Shown: positions 50,277 to 58,947 of the stretch, one piece after another | Layout of the letters: every line of letters starts with the position of its first letter | Numbering within the stretch: the first letter of the stretch is position 1 | NCBI RefSeq assembly: GCF_900128445.1 | Contig: NZ_LT671417.1 | Coordinates: forward strand, 806,001-870,000 | Source of the DNA: Thermophilibacter provencensis | GTDB taxonomy: Bacteria > Actinomycetota > Coriobacteriia > Coriobacteriales > Atopobiaceae | DNA length: 64,000 nt | Reading direction: 5' to 3' | Notes under the pieces: model-generated | The model's input: the letters and a program-made list of their open reading frames with translations, nothing else | Told to the model about the DNA's origin: nothing | The model's database searches: none | Program-made: the position numbers and the translations under genes

Positions 50277-50813
50277 ATGTGGCCCGGCGTCCTCGTGACG
50301 GTGGCCGTGGCGCTGCCGCTCGCCTCGATCGCGCTCATGCAGCTCGGCAGCGTGCGCATGACGGAGCGCCATCACAGCCGGCACGACACCTACGTCGTTC
50401 CCGTGGCCTTCACGAGGTCGCTCGTGCTCACGATGCTCTTCATGGGGGCGATGGGGCTCTTCCTGGGCTGGCTCTGCAGCTCAAGCGTGTTTGTCGCCGA
50501 CCCGCCCGAGGTCCTCGCGTTCTTTGACGCGTTCATCGTGACGACCTTCACCCTCTGGCTCGTCCTCACCCGCTACAAGGTCTCGACCTTCGAGGGGCAC
50601 ATGATCGTCACCCCCTTCGTTGGGCACGACGTCGTGGTTCGCTACGACCAGATCGAGCGCATGGAGTGGGCGGGGTTCCGCAAGGGCTCCGGCTATCGCG
50701 ACCTTGACGTCTGGGTTGGCGGCTCCCACGCCGTACGGCTGAGCGCGCTCGTCGACCTTGAGCAGATCCTCATGAGCATCGACCGCTTCGACGTCCTGCC
50801 GAGCAGTTCCTAG
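50277..50813 (+). CDS. Small membrane protein with PH-like C-terminal domain, unknown function
   Basis: The 178-residue protein has an N-terminal hydrophobic segment (VLVTVAVALPLASIALMQL), two more central ones (SLVLTMLFMGAMGLFLGWLC and VLAFFDAFIVTTFTLWLVLT), and a soluble end with VSTFEGHMIVTPFVGHDVVVRYDQIERMEW. That end looks like the bacterial PH domain (DUF304-like) in which a short beta-barrel follows membrane helices; I infer this from pattern only. It starts four bases after pepT, so the two are co-transcribed. Confidence 0.8.
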   Translation: MWPGVLVTVAVALPLASIALMQLGSVRMTERHHSRHDTYVVPVAFTRSLVLTMLFMGAMGLFLGWLCSSSVFVADPPEVLAFFDAFIVTTFTLWLVLTRYKVSTFEGHMIVTPFVGHDVVVRYDQIERMEWAGFRKGSGYRDLDVWVGGSHAVRLSALVDLEQILMSIDRFDVLPSSS

Positions 50814-50824
50814 GAGGTAATCGC

Positions 50825-51667
50825 GTGATCAAGCTCGTTCTTTCGGACATGGACAACACGCTCGTCCCCCTGGGGGCGCGCCACGTGAGCGCCCGCACCG
50901 CGGCGGCCATCCACGAGCTGATGGAGACCGGCGTCCGCTTTGGCCCGGCGACCGGTCGCGACTACGTGGAGCTGATGCGCTTCTTCAACATGGACGAGTC
51001 GTGCTTCATGTCCGGCATCTTCTCCAACGGCAAGCGCGTCCGCGTGGACGGCGAGTACGTCCGCACCGTGACCTTCGACCACGACGTCCTCGTGCGCATC
51101 GACGAGGTCCTGCGGCCCGAGGAGGGCATGTTCCTCATCTGCTACCCCGCCGAGACCAACCTCCTCAACCCCGCCTATGGCGTGGGCACCACCTCAGACG
51201 AGCTTGCCGTCTTCGAGGGAATGACGAGCTTCAACGGCGGCGTGGTCGACGAGGTGCCCGACGAGCCCTTCGTGGCCGCGACCATCGCGTGCAAGGGCGG
51301 GCCCGAGCGCATGGACCGCTGTCGCGCGCTCGTCGCCGAGGCGGTGCCGGAGGTCGATATCGTCTCGCCCATCCCTCAGTGGTTCGACGTGCTGCCCAAG
51401 GGCGTCTCCAAGGCAGACGGCCTCGAGGTCCTTCTCGACGCCCTGAACATCACGTCCGACGAGGTCGCCGTCTTCGGCGACGCCGAGAACGACCTCGCCA
51501 TCCTGAGCAAGGTGCGCCACTCCGTCGCCGTGGCAAACGCCACCGACGAGGTGCTGCGCTGCGCCAACTATCGCGTGGGGGCGAGCGCCGACGAGGGCGT
51601 CGCCGACGCGCTCTTCGAGGTCGCCCGCGCCGCCCGCGCGGGCGAGATGCCCGCGTTTCTCTCATGA
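50825..51667 (+). CDS. HAD-superfamily Cof-type phosphatase
   Basis: The 280-residue protein has motif I LVLSDMDNTLVPL (Asp-Met-Asp), motif II FGPATGRDYVEL, motif III Lys in GVSKADGLEVLLDAL and motif IV VFGDAENDLAILSKV. The cap has CxxxSG and LICYPAETNLL. TAGGAGG precedes its GTG. It is translated close behind the membrane protein gene and 44 bases ahead of another HAD gene, part of a four-gene run from pepT. Substrate unknown. Confidence 0.92.
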   Translation: MIKLVLSDMDNTLVPLGARHVSARTAAAIHELMETGVRFGPATGRDYVELMRFFNMDESCFMSGIFSNGKRVRVDGEYVRTVTFDHDVLVRIDEVLRPEEGMFLICYPAETNLLNPAYGVGTTSDELAVFEGMTSFNGGVVDEVPDEPFVAATIACKGGPERMDRCRALVAEAVPEVDIVSPIPQWFDVLPKGVSKADGLEVLLDALNITSDEVAVFGDAENDLAILSKVRHSVAVANATDEVLRCANYRVGASADEGVADALFEVARAARAGEMPAFLS

Positions 51668-51711
51668 CAAAGGTGACAGGGTCATCTGTCAGGTTTTCAG
51701 GAAGGGGTCAC
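51664..51711. repeat. Degenerate repeat of the GTGACAGGGTC type between two HAD genes
   Basis: TGACAAAGGTGACAGGGTC is followed by TCTGTCA and GGGGTCAC. The same TGACAAA-GTGACAGGGT wording occurs at 61468-61494, and a related form in the perfect hairpin at 18174. The downstream gene's start follows at once, so its ribosome-binding site GGAAGGGG is part of the element. Confidence 0.65.
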
Positions 51712-52506
51712 ATGATCAAGCTCATCGCGTCCGACATGGACGGAACCCTGCTCGATGACGACTCTAAGGTCCCTGAGGAGACGTACGAGCTCATCTCGGC
51801 GCTCGCCGAGAAGGGCGTGCGCTTTGTGGCGAGCTCCGGCCGCCGTTATGACACGCTGCGCTGGCTCTTCGAGCCCGTGGCGGACAAGATGGATTACGTC
51901 GCGTCGCTCGGCACCCAGGTCTACGCCGACGGGCGCCTGCTCGACCGCGAGGTCTTCTCGACCCTCTCGGTGATGCGCCTCTTTGAGACCACGCAGCTCT
52001 TCGACTGCCTGCATCTTGCTCTCTACGACGCCACCCACACCTACCTGCTCAACGACCAGAGCTCCTACATCCGCGAGCTGGACAAGGACCTTCCCAACGC
52101 CGAGCGCCTCTTCGACCCGCCCTCGCCCGACGTGAGCATCATCAAGGCGGCCCTGTGCTGCGAGTATCCCGACCAGCTCATGGACATGGCCTACGTGCTC
52201 GAGCGCGAGCTCTCCGAGTTCTTCACGTTCCTCCCGAGCGGCTCGCGCTGGATCGACGTGGTCCCGCGTCACGTGAACAAGGCCACGGGCCTCGAGCAGG
52301 TCATGCGCTACTGGGGCATCGGTCCCGACGAGGCGGTGGCCTTCGGCGACTCCATGAACGACTACGCGATGCTGCGCTACGTGGGACACCCCTACGTCAT
52401 GGAGAACGCTCGCTACGCCGTGCGCCAGATCGGGCAGCGCGTCATCGGTCGAAACTCCGACCACGCCGTCCAGCGCGTCATGCGCGAGATTCTGGAGGAG
52501 CTGTAG
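51712..52506 (+). CDS. HAD-superfamily Cof-type phosphatase
   Basis: The 264-residue protein has motif I LIASDMDGTLLDDDSKV, motif II FVASSGRRYDTLRWLF, motif III Lys in HVNKATGLEQVMRYWG and motif IV VAFGDSMNDYAMLRYVG. It is a fourth Cof-type paralogue in the window but more distant from the other three, and nearer to YkrA/YwpJ-like members. GGAAGGGG precedes the ATG. Substrate unknown. Confidence 0.93.
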   Translation: MIKLIASDMDGTLLDDDSKVPEETYELISALAEKGVRFVASSGRRYDTLRWLFEPVADKMDYVASLGTQVYADGRLLDREVFSTLSVMRLFETTQLFDCLHLALYDATHTYLLNDQSSYIRELDKDLPNAERLFDPPSPDVSIIKAALCCEYPDQLMDMAYVLERELSEFFTFLPSGSRWIDVVPRHVNKATGLEQVMRYWGIGPDEAVAFGDSMNDYAMLRYVGHPYVMENARYAVRQIGQRVIGRNSDHAVQRVMREILEEL

Positions 52507-52509
52507 GGC

Positions 52510-53619
52510 GTGGCTCGTGTGCTGTCGAGAAGGACGCTGCTCGGGTCGCTCGCGCTCGGCGCCGCGTGCGCGGCGGCAGGGCTTGTCGGATGCTCTGACG
52601 GTGACGGCGGGGCCGTGAGTGCGGAGCCTGCCGCCACGAACCCCCTCGCGGGCAAGCTCGGCGGCAAGCTCGTGCTCAGGACCTCGTGCTCGGAGACGCT
52701 CGTCAACGCAGCGGTCTCCGCCTTCACGGAGGAGACGGGCGTTGCGGTGCGCATCGTGTCCAGCTCGGACGGGGACCTGCTCTCCTGGTATGGGGGCGAC
52801 TCCGCAGAGGGGGCGGGCAGCCCCCTCGAGCCTGCCCCCGATGTGGTGTGGGGTGCCGACCCGAGCTGGTATGCCGGGTCAGAGGCCCTTCTCGAGGAAT
52901 ACATCTCGGGCGAGAACGCCGCAATGCGGGAGGGCTGCCGGAGCGTCGGCGGACGCATCACGCCCGTGACGCGCGATGTCGCCGTGATAGCGGTGGGGGA
53001 GGGCGCCGGGGACGGCGTCGAGGTCACGGGCTACGAGGCGCTGCTCGACGAGCGCGTGGTCGGCTCCGTGGCGATGGAGGACCCGTCAACGAGCGCGCGG
53101 GGTCTCGCGCACCTCGCGGGCATCGTCTCAGGCCTCTCGGGGCAAAGCGCGGACGCGCCGTGGGAGTATGCGAGAGATCTTCTGGCCGGCGGAGCCCTCG
53201 TGTCGGCGCGAGATGTGCTCGACGCTCCGGAGCGAGAGAAGCGCGCCGTCGCGCTCACGTCAGAGCAGCGCCTCATGCAGGCCCGTCTCCTCGAGTCTCC
53301 CGCGCCCGATTCGGTCTATCCCCGCGAGGGGTCCTGCGTGACGTGCGAGTGCACCGCAATCGTGACAGGCTGCGCGAACCTCCGGCAGGCTCGCGCCTGG
53401 ATCGACTTCGTGACGGGGAAGGCGTGCCAGGAGCGCCTTGCCGCCGAGGCGTTTGCCCGGCCCGCCCGCTCTGACGTGGCTGAGCCGGACGGCCTGCCCG
53501 ACGTGGAGGACCCGACCGTCCCGGACCGGGCGGGGCTGCTCGCCTCGTGGGCGCACGTTCTCGATGGGGCGTGGGAGCCGAGCGAGGTCGCTCCGGAGGA
53601 GGCCGCGAGCGCACGATAG
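52510..53619 (+). CDS. Extracellular solute-binding lipoprotein (orphan, iron-type-like)
   Basis: The 369-residue protein starts with a twin-arginine-like lipoprotein leader (VLSRRTLLGSLALGAACAAAGLVGC). The mature part reads like a periplasmic-binding-fold protein of the Fe(III)/thiamine/spermidine group: KLVLRTSCSETLVNAAVSAFTEETGVAVRIV, a PDVVWGADPSWYAGS segment, and NLRQARAWIDFVTGKACQERLAAEAF, the usual signature of capture of a second-lobe helix. No permease or ATPase gene is adjacent. The start is a GTG three bases after the HAD gene stop. Ligand unknown; the middle is shorter than in typical members. Confidence 0.82.
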   Translation: MARVLSRRTLLGSLALGAACAAAGLVGCSDGDGGAVSAEPAATNPLAGKLGGKLVLRTSCSETLVNAAVSAFTEETGVAVRIVSSSDGDLLSWYGGDSAEGAGSPLEPAPDVVWGADPSWYAGSEALLEEYISGENAAMREGCRSVGGRITPVTRDVAVIAVGEGAGDGVEVTGYEALLDERVVGSVAMEDPSTSARGLAHLAGIVSGLSGQSADAPWEYARDLLAGGALVSARDVLDAPEREKRAVALTSEQRLMQARLLESPAPDSVYPREGSCVTCECTAIVTGCANLRQARAWIDFVTGKACQERLAAEAFARPARSDVAEPDGLPDVEDPTVPDRAGLLASWAHVLDGAWEPSEVAPEEAASAR

Positions 53620-53708
53620 GCCTCCGCCCGGATGTCGCTCGAGCAGCATCGCTTTTGGCGGGAGGGGCTCCTGCATTCACCTTACGTCACGCGATATCGA
53701 TTCCATAG

Positions 53709-53730
53709 TGGTGTTACAAAAGTAAGACCA
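53709..53730. promoter_or_regulatory. Candidate GntR operator 1
   Basis: TGGTGTTAC and GTAAGACCA form a dyad around AAAA, with one mismatch in nine positions per arm. It lies 260 bases before the GH35 start. HutC-type GntR proteins usually bind such TGGT/ACCA dyads. Confidence 0.5.
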
Positions 53731-53747
53731 GAAGACAACTGTTAGAG

Positions 53748-53760
53748 TTGTTACTACCAG
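53748..53760. promoter_or_regulatory. Candidate GntR operator 2 (TTGTTACTACCAG)
   Basis: The 13-mer recurs exactly, inverted, at 58885-58897 upstream of the EIIA gene of the same operon. It is also the right half of a dyad AACTGTTAG-N8-CTACCAGTT. Confidence 0.6.
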
Positions 53761-53990
53761 TTAAAGTGCAGCTCAGAGGGTATAAAGATAGGAAAATGAG
53801 CATAGATTCGTATCTTTACCTGCGTAAATAAAAAATCGCCGCTTAGCGAGAAAAACCTACCACTCAAAGTGTTCTCCACATTTCCGCGATAACTATGAGG
53901 AAGTCGTGTATCATAGCCAGCATGGGATTTTGAGGTCGAAGCACGGTTAATCAGTTCGAATTCAAATATCACTCGAACGCTTGGAGCAGC

Positions 53991-55796
53991 ATGCACACCT
54001 TTGAGATTGGTACGGAGTTCCTGCTGGACGGCAAGCCGTTCACGATTCTCTCCGGCGCCATTCACTACTTCCGCGTGCATCCGTCCGACTGGCACCACTC
54101 GCTCTACAACCTCAAGGCGATGGGCTTCAACACCGTTGAGACCTACGTCCCGTGGAACCTCCACGAGCCGCACCCGGGCGAGTTCGACTTCACGGGCGGC
54201 CTTGACCTCGCGCGCTTCCTCGACGAGGCGGCGGAGCTCGGCCTCTGGGCGATCGTCCGCCCGTCCCCCTTCATCTGCGCCGAGTGGGAGTTCGGCGGCC
54301 TGCCCGCGTGGCTGCTCGCCGACCGCTCGATGCGTCCGCGCTCGCGCGACCCCAAGTTCCTCGCGCGCGTGGCCTCCTACTACGACGCGCTCATGCCGAT
54401 TCTCGTTCCGCGCCAGGTCATGCGCGGCGGCAACGTCATCATGATGCAGGTGGAGAACGAGTACGGCTCCTACTGCGAGGACAAGGAGTACCTGCGCGCC
54501 ATCCGCGACCTCATGACCTCCCGCGGCGTCGACGTGCCGCTCTTCACCTCTGACGGCCCGTGGCGCGGCTGCCTGAGGGCCGGCACCCTCATCGACGACG
54601 ACGTCCTCGCGACCGGCAACTTCGGCTCGCGCGCAGCGGAGAACTTCGCCGCCCTCAAGGCCTTCCACGAGGAGCACGGCAAGAGCTGGCCCCTCATGTG
54701 CATGGAGTTCTGGGACGGCTGGTTCAACCGTTGGGGCGAGAACGTCATCCGCCGTGACGCCCAGGACCTCGCAGACAGCGTGCGCGAGCTCCTCGAGCTC
54801 GGTGGCTCCGTCAACCTCTACATGTTCCACGGCGGGACCAACTTCGGCTTCATGAACGGGTGCTCTGCGCGCCATACCCACGACCTGCACCAGGTCACCT
54901 CCTACGACTACGACGCCCCGCTCGACGAGGAGGGCAACCCCACCGAGAAGTGGTACCTCCTGCGCGACGTGGTGCGCGACCTCTTCCCGGACAACTGGAC
55001 CGCCGACCCGCTCGTCAAGACCGCCGTCGGCGTTTCCGCCGAGAAGGTCGAGCTCACCGGTAGGGCGGGGCTCTTCGAGAACCTCGCGGCGCTCGACCCC
55101 GAGCCCGTGCGCTCGCTCTACCCGCAGACGATGGAGGACATGGGCCAGAGCTATGGCTACACCCTTTACCGCGCGCAGGTCGAGCGCGACACCACTGAGC
55201 CCGAGCGCATCCGCGTGGTGGACGGGCGCGACCGCGCCCAGGTCTTCGTCAACGGGGCTCCGGTGGCAACGCAGTACCAGGAGCACATCGGCGAGGACAT
55301 CCGCTACGCCCTCCCCGAGAAGGACAATCAGCTCGACGTCCTTGTCGAGAACATGGGCCGCGTGAACTACGGCCACAAGTTTCTTGCGGACACCCAGCGC
55401 AAGGGCATCCGCACGGGCGTCTGCGTCGACCTGCACTTCGTGCTCGGCTGGGAGGCGTACCGCCTCGGCCTCGACGACGTCTCGCGCGTCGACTACTCCG
55501 CTGGCTGGGCCGAGGGGACGCCGTCCTTCTCGCGCTTCGAGTTCACGCTCGACGAGCCGGCCGACACCTATATAGACACTACGGGCTTTGGCAAGGGCGT
55601 CGCTTTTGTCAACGGGACGAACGTGGGAAGGTACTGGGAGATCGGACCCATTGCCACGCTCTACGTGCCCCATGGCATGACGCGCGCAGGAGTCAACGAG
55701 CTCGTGCTGTTTGAGACCGAGGGGACGGTGAGCGACTCCATCTCCCTGCGCTCCACGCCCCTCATCAGCCACCTCGAGAAAGAAGGAGTTGAGTAG
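53991..55796 (+). CDS. bgaC: GH35 beta-galactosidase, cytosolic
   Basis: The 601-residue protein matches family GH35 over its full length and has no signal peptide. The catalytic barrel has ILSGAIHYFRVHPSDWHHSLYNLKAMGFNTVETYVPWNLHEPHPGEFDF at the start, the acid/base Glu157 in QVENEYGSY and the nucleophile Glu239 in CMEFWDGWFNRWGE. Two beta-sandwich domains follow (from about residue 340). It removes terminal beta-galactose; the pneumococcal homologue BgaC is specific for Gal-beta-1,3-GlcNAc and sits in an operon of the same composition. Here it opens an operon with a mannose-type PTS, AgaS and NagA. The next gene starts one base after its stop. Confidence 0.94.
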   Translation: MHTFEIGTEFLLDGKPFTILSGAIHYFRVHPSDWHHSLYNLKAMGFNTVETYVPWNLHEPHPGEFDFTGGLDLARFLDEAAELGLWAIVRPSPFICAEWEFGGLPAWLLADRSMRPRSRDPKFLARVASYYDALMPILVPRQVMRGGNVIMMQVENEYGSYCEDKEYLRAIRDLMTSRGVDVPLFTSDGPWRGCLRAGTLIDDDVLATGNFGSRAAENFAALKAFHEEHGKSWPLMCMEFWDGWFNRWGENVIRRDAQDLADSVRELLELGGSVNLYMFHGGTNFGFMNGCSARHTHDLHQVTSYDYDAPLDEEGNPTEKWYLLRDVVRDLFPDNWTADPLVKTAVGVSAEKVELTGRAGLFENLAALDPEPVRSLYPQTMEDMGQSYGYTLYRAQVERDTTEPERIRVVDGRDRAQVFVNGAPVATQYQEHIGEDIRYALPEKDNQLDVLVENMGRVNYGHKFLADTQRKGIRTGVCVDLHFVLGWEAYRLGLDDVSRVDYSAGWAEGTPSFSRFEFTLDEPADTYIDTTGFGKGVAFVNGTNVGRYWEIGPIATLYVPHGMTRAGVNELVLFETEGTVSDSISLRSTPLISHLEKEGVE

Positions 55797-55797
55797 C

Positions 55798-56262
55798 ATG
55801 ATCGTTGGAGCACGTGTCGACTTCCGCCTGATTCACGGCCAGGTTGGCAACCTCTGGGCGAACGCCCGCCAGGTCAGCCGCTTCATGGTCGTCGACGATC
55901 AGGTGTCCGAGGATGCCGTTCAGAAGCAGGTCCTGCGCATGGCCACCCCGGCCACCTGCAAGCTCTCCGTCCTGCCCGTCGAGAAGGCCGCGGCCAACAT
56001 TCTCGCCGGCAAGTACGACGCACAGCGTCTGTTCATCGTCGTCAAGAAGCCCGAGGTCTACGTCAAGCTTGCCAAGGCCGGCGTGAAGTTTGACGAGATC
56101 ATCCTCGGCAACATCACCTCGATGAACATCGTCAAGACCTACAACCGCAACATCAACTGCGGCCAGGACGACGTCGACGCCCTCAATGAGCTCGCTGCCA
56201 TGGGCATTCCCATGGTCATCCAGCTCACCCCGCAGAACAGCCCGGAGCCCTTCAAGCCCTAG
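55798..56262 (+). CDS. PTS EIIB component, mannose family
   Basis: The 154-residue protein has the phospho-His13 in VDFRLIHGQVGNLW and the family stretch KFDEIILGNITSMNIVKTYNRNINCGQDDVDALNELAAMGIPMVIQ. The second His often present in this family for regulation is not seen. It belongs with EIIC, EIID and EIIA below. The start ATG 55798 is chosen because AAGGAG lies upstream and the first residues MIVGARVDFRLIHGQ match the family. Confidence 0.95.
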   Translation: MIVGARVDFRLIHGQVGNLWANARQVSRFMVVDDQVSEDAVQKQVLRMATPATCKLSVLPVEKAAANILAGKYDAQRLFIVVKKPEVYVKLAKAGVKFDEIILGNITSMNIVKTYNRNINCGQDDVDALNELAAMGIPMVIQLTPQNSPEPFKP

Positions 56263-56355
56263 GCCTTAGACGCTACGCGGTGAGGGGAGATGCACCGCAG
56301 CCATATAGCGTGATTCGTACGTTTGATTCGAGTTGTTAGAAGGAGGAAAAGAACC

Positions 56356-57264
56356 ATGATTCAGTGGTGGCAGATTCTTCTGCTTACGCTCTATGCGGGC
56401 TTCCAGATCATGGACGAGCTGCACTGGTACTCCAGCGCCGGCTCCGCCGTGTTCTCCGGTTTCATCACGGGCCTCATCATGGGCGACATGGCAACTGGTC
56501 TTTTCATCGGTGGTAGCATGCAGCTCACCATCCTCGGCGTTGGCACCTTCGGCGGCGCCTCCCGCATCGACGCCAACTCCGGCACCCTCATCGCCACGGC
56601 CTTTGCCGTCAGCGCTGGCATGGACCCGGAGCAGGCCCTTGCCGCCCTCGGCGTGCCCGTCGCCGCCATCCTCGTCTACACCGACATCCTCGGTCGTATG
56701 GCCAACACCTTCTGGGGTCACGCCTGCGACGCCGACGTCGAGAAGATGAACTGGAACGCCTACAACATCCACTACTGGATGGGCGCTGTCTCCTGGTGCC
56801 TCTCCCGCATGATCCCGGTCTTCCTGGCCCTCGCCTTCGGCCAGCCGCTGGTTGAGGCCATCACCACCGCCCTCAACGGCGACCTCGCCTGGCTCGGCAC
56901 CGGCCTCACCGTCGCCGGTGGCATGCTTCCGGCCGTCGGCTTCGCCATCCTGCTCCGCTACCTGCCGGTCAAGAAGCACATCGCCTACCTGATTCTCGGC
57001 TTCGTGATTGCCGCCCTTCTCGGCACCGCCTTCACGAGCATCGCGACCGTTGGCGGCGACGCCGCTACCATCGCTGGTGCCCTCAACGGCCTGCTGCCCG
57101 AGGACGCCGCGGTTGCCGTCGGCGGTGGCTACAAGAACCTGTCGATGCTGACCGTCGCTCTCATCGGCTTCGCTCTTGCCTACATCTACTACCAGCAGCA
57201 CCAGAACGCGCCCGTCGCGGCTGTCTCTGCTGGTGCGGAGGGAGATGACGACGATGAGCTCTAA
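56356..57264 (+). CDS. PTS EIIC component, mannose family
   Basis: The 302-residue membrane protein has about nine hydrophobic segments and the family motifs GFITGLIMGDMATGLFIGGSMQLTILGVGTFGGASRIDANSGTLIATAFAV and GVPVAAILVYTDILGRMANTFW. With EIID it forms the channel and substrate site. It follows EIIB by 93 bases and overlaps EIID. AAGGAGGAAAA precedes its ATG. Confidence 0.95.
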   Translation: MIQWWQILLLTLYAGFQIMDELHWYSSAGSAVFSGFITGLIMGDMATGLFIGGSMQLTILGVGTFGGASRIDANSGTLIATAFAVSAGMDPEQALAALGVPVAAILVYTDILGRMANTFWGHACDADVEKMNWNAYNIHYWMGAVSWCLSRMIPVFLALAFGQPLVEAITTALNGDLAWLGTGLTVAGGMLPAVGFAILLRYLPVKKHIAYLILGFVIAALLGTAFTSIATVGGDAATIAGALNGLLPEDAAVAVGGGYKNLSMLTVALIGFALAYIYYQQHQNAPVAAVSAGAEGDDDDEL

Positions 57265-58075
57265 GACCACTGGCTACAAGCTCACGAAGGCTGACCTTCG
57301 TCAGATCAACATTCGCAACCTCGTCGGCTTCCAGGCTGGCTGGAACTACGAGCGTATGCAGCACTCCGGTTACCTGTGGATCATCCTTCCGCAGCTCCGC
57401 AAGATCTATGGGGACAACACCGAGGCCCTGAAGACCGCCTGCCGCACCCAGTGCTCGCCGTTCTTCAACACCTCCAACTTCCTCAACACGATCATCACGG
57501 GCATCGACCTCGCCATCGAGGAGACCGAGGGCATCGACGGCCTCGAGACCGTCGCCTCGCTGAAGACCGGCCTCATGGGCCCGCTCGCCTCCATCGGCGA
57601 CTCCATCTTCGGCTCGCTGCTCCCGACGATCTTCGGCGCCCTGGCCGCAAACATGGCCATGGCCGGCAACCCGCTGGGCATCTTCATCTGGATCGCCTCC
57701 TGCGTCGTGGTCGACTGGTTCCGCTGCAAGCAGACCTACATCGCCTACGATCAGGGCATGAAGCTCGTCACCACCATGTCCGACAAGCTCAACGCCATCA
57801 CTGACGCCGCCACGGTCATGGGCGTCTTCATGGTCGGCGCGCTGATCTCCACCAACGTTGGCATCGTCCTCACGATCAACCCCAACATCGGTGGCGTTCC
57901 CCTGGACGTTCAGGACATCCTGAACAACATCTGCCCCAAGCTCGTCCCCGCCGCGCTCGTCGGCTTCGTGTACTGGCTCCTCGGCCGCAAGGGCATGACC
58001 TCCACCAAGGCGATCTTCATCGTCCTGGTGCTCGGCGTTGTCCTCGGTGCCCTCGAGCTCGTCGCGAAGGGCTAA
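57254..58075 (+). CDS. PTS EIID component, mannose family
   Basis: The 273-residue protein matches EIID: LTKADLRQINIRNLVGFQAGWNYERMQHSGYLWIILPQL, FFNTSNFLNTIITGIDLAIEE, and the membrane region MGPLASIGDSIFGSLLPTIFGALAANMAMAGNPLG. The start at 57254 is preferred because GGAGGG lies nine bases upstream; an ATG three codons earlier is too near to it. It overlaps EIIC by 11 bases and ends before two strong hairpins. Confidence 0.94.
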   Translation: MSSKTTGYKLTKADLRQINIRNLVGFQAGWNYERMQHSGYLWIILPQLRKIYGDNTEALKTACRTQCSPFFNTSNFLNTIITGIDLAIEETEGIDGLETVASLKTGLMGPLASIGDSIFGSLLPTIFGALAANMAMAGNPLGIFIWIASCVVVDWFRCKQTYIAYDQGMKLVTTMSDKLNAITDAATVMGVFMVGALISTNVGIVLTINPNIGGVPLDVQDILNNICPKLVPAALVGFVYWLLGRKGMTSTKAIFIVLVLGVVLGALELVAKG

Positions 58076-58092
58076 GGCACCCTCTGGCCTCG

Positions 58093-58119
58093 TGGCGCCC
58101 GGTCGCTCCGGGCGCCACG
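58093..58119 (+). other. Hairpin after EIID
   Basis: An 11-bp perfect stem, GTGGCGCCCGG with CCGGGCGCCAC, around TCGCT. No T tract follows, so it may limit read-through or protect the 3' end of the upstream message. Confidence 0.65.
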
Positions 58120-58137
58120 GACCGCACTGCTTCGTTC

Positions 58138-58209
58138 GAGCGGGCGCGCATCTCACGGCTCGGGACCACGTCGGTTCTTCGCCCTATCTCCCGAGATGCG
58201 CGCCCGCTC
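58138..58209 (+). repeat. Perfect 17-bp inverted repeat ahead of the TPR-like gene
   Basis: GAGCGGGCGCGCATCTC (58138-58154) is exactly complementary to 58193-58209, with a 38-base loop. It ends about 20 bases before the next gene's GTG and could control access to it. Confidence 0.85.
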
Positions 58210-58231
58210 CACCTAGAAAGGCTTTTTCGTC

Positions 58232-58849
58232 GTGGAACCGGGCGTTATCGCATTTCTCGTGCTCGTCGTCGTGTACTTTCTCGCCTCGGAGGGCTTCCGC
58301 CACTACTACGAGGCAAAGTACCAGGGGTTCTTTGAGACGGGACACTACAAGGAGGCCATCGAGGCCCTCGACAGGATTCCCGCCCGCGTGACGCTGACCA
58401 CCTACCGTCAGTACTATCTTCGCTTCCTGTGCTACCAGGCCATGGACGACGAGGAGATGGCCACGCGCATGATCGAGCTTCTCGTCCGCATGAGAAACTC
58501 CGCCAAGCGCCAGGCCCAGACCCTCGCCGTCGCGTTCAACTACTTCACCCAGCTGGGCAACAAGGAGCGCTGCAAGGAGCTTCTCGCCCAGCTCAAGACC
58601 TGCAAGGCGGCCGACAGGGCCGTCATCCAGGACTGCCATCTCACCTACGACATCGTCTTCGGCAAGCGCTACGACTACATCGAGCAGATGGAGAAGATGC
58701 TTCCGGGCGCCGCCCCCGAGCTCAAGGGGAAGCTCTGCTTCCTTCTGTGGAAGCAGTACGCCAGCAAGGGCGACAAGACCCATGCGAAGCGCTACAAGCG
58801 GCAGTTTGAAGAACTCACGAATTCGAACACGATTCGGCAGGCGTCCTAA
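58232..58849 (+). CDS. Membrane-anchored TPR-like protein of unknown function within the PTS operon
   Basis: The 205-residue protein has one N-terminal membrane helix (VIAFLVLVVVYFLASEGF) followed by a helical domain of paired helices: YQGFFETGHYKEAIEALDRI, YYLRFLCYQAMDDEEMATRMIELLVRM, AFNYFTQLGNKERCKELLAQL. The spacing resembles TPR or similar superhelical repeats, but I do not recognise a named family. It lies inside the operon between EIID and EIIA. A scaffold for the PTS complex would fit but is a guess. It starts at GTG with TAGAAAGG upstream. Confidence 0.8.
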   Translation: MEPGVIAFLVLVVVYFLASEGFRHYYEAKYQGFFETGHYKEAIEALDRIPARVTLTTYRQYYLRFLCYQAMDDEEMATRMIELLVRMRNSAKRQAQTLAVAFNYFTQLGNKERCKELLAQLKTCKAADRAVIQDCHLTYDIVFGKRYDYIEQMEKMLPGAAPELKGKLCFLLWKQYASKGDKTHAKRYKRQFEELTNSNTIRQAS

Positions 58850-58884
58850 CGACCTGACGGTCCTCATAGACAGAAGTTGGTATT

Positions 58885-58897
58885 CTGGTAGTAACAA
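58885..58897. promoter_or_regulatory. Candidate GntR operator 3 (CTGGTAGTAACAA)
   Basis: Exact inverted copy of the 13-mer at 53748-53760. It lies 50 bases before the EIIA start, so the EIIA-gntR-agaS part of the operon may have its own controlled promoter. Confidence 0.6.
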
Positions 58898-58947
58898 GTT
58901 TCCAAATGGTGTCGCGGGACCCCGCGGCAGGAAGGAAGGGGAGCAAC

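Larger units (their letters stand above)
53620..53990. other. AT-rich control region of the GH35/PTS operon
   Basis: No gene is supported in these 371 bases. It is strongly AT-rich from about 53680. It holds two candidate regulator sites: TGGTGTTAC-AAAA-GTAAGACCA (53709-53730) and AACTGTTAG...CTACCAGTT (about 53737-53762). Several -10-like words (TATAAAG near 53780, TATCAT near 53910) are present, but no single promoter can be chosen safely. Confidence 0.55.
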
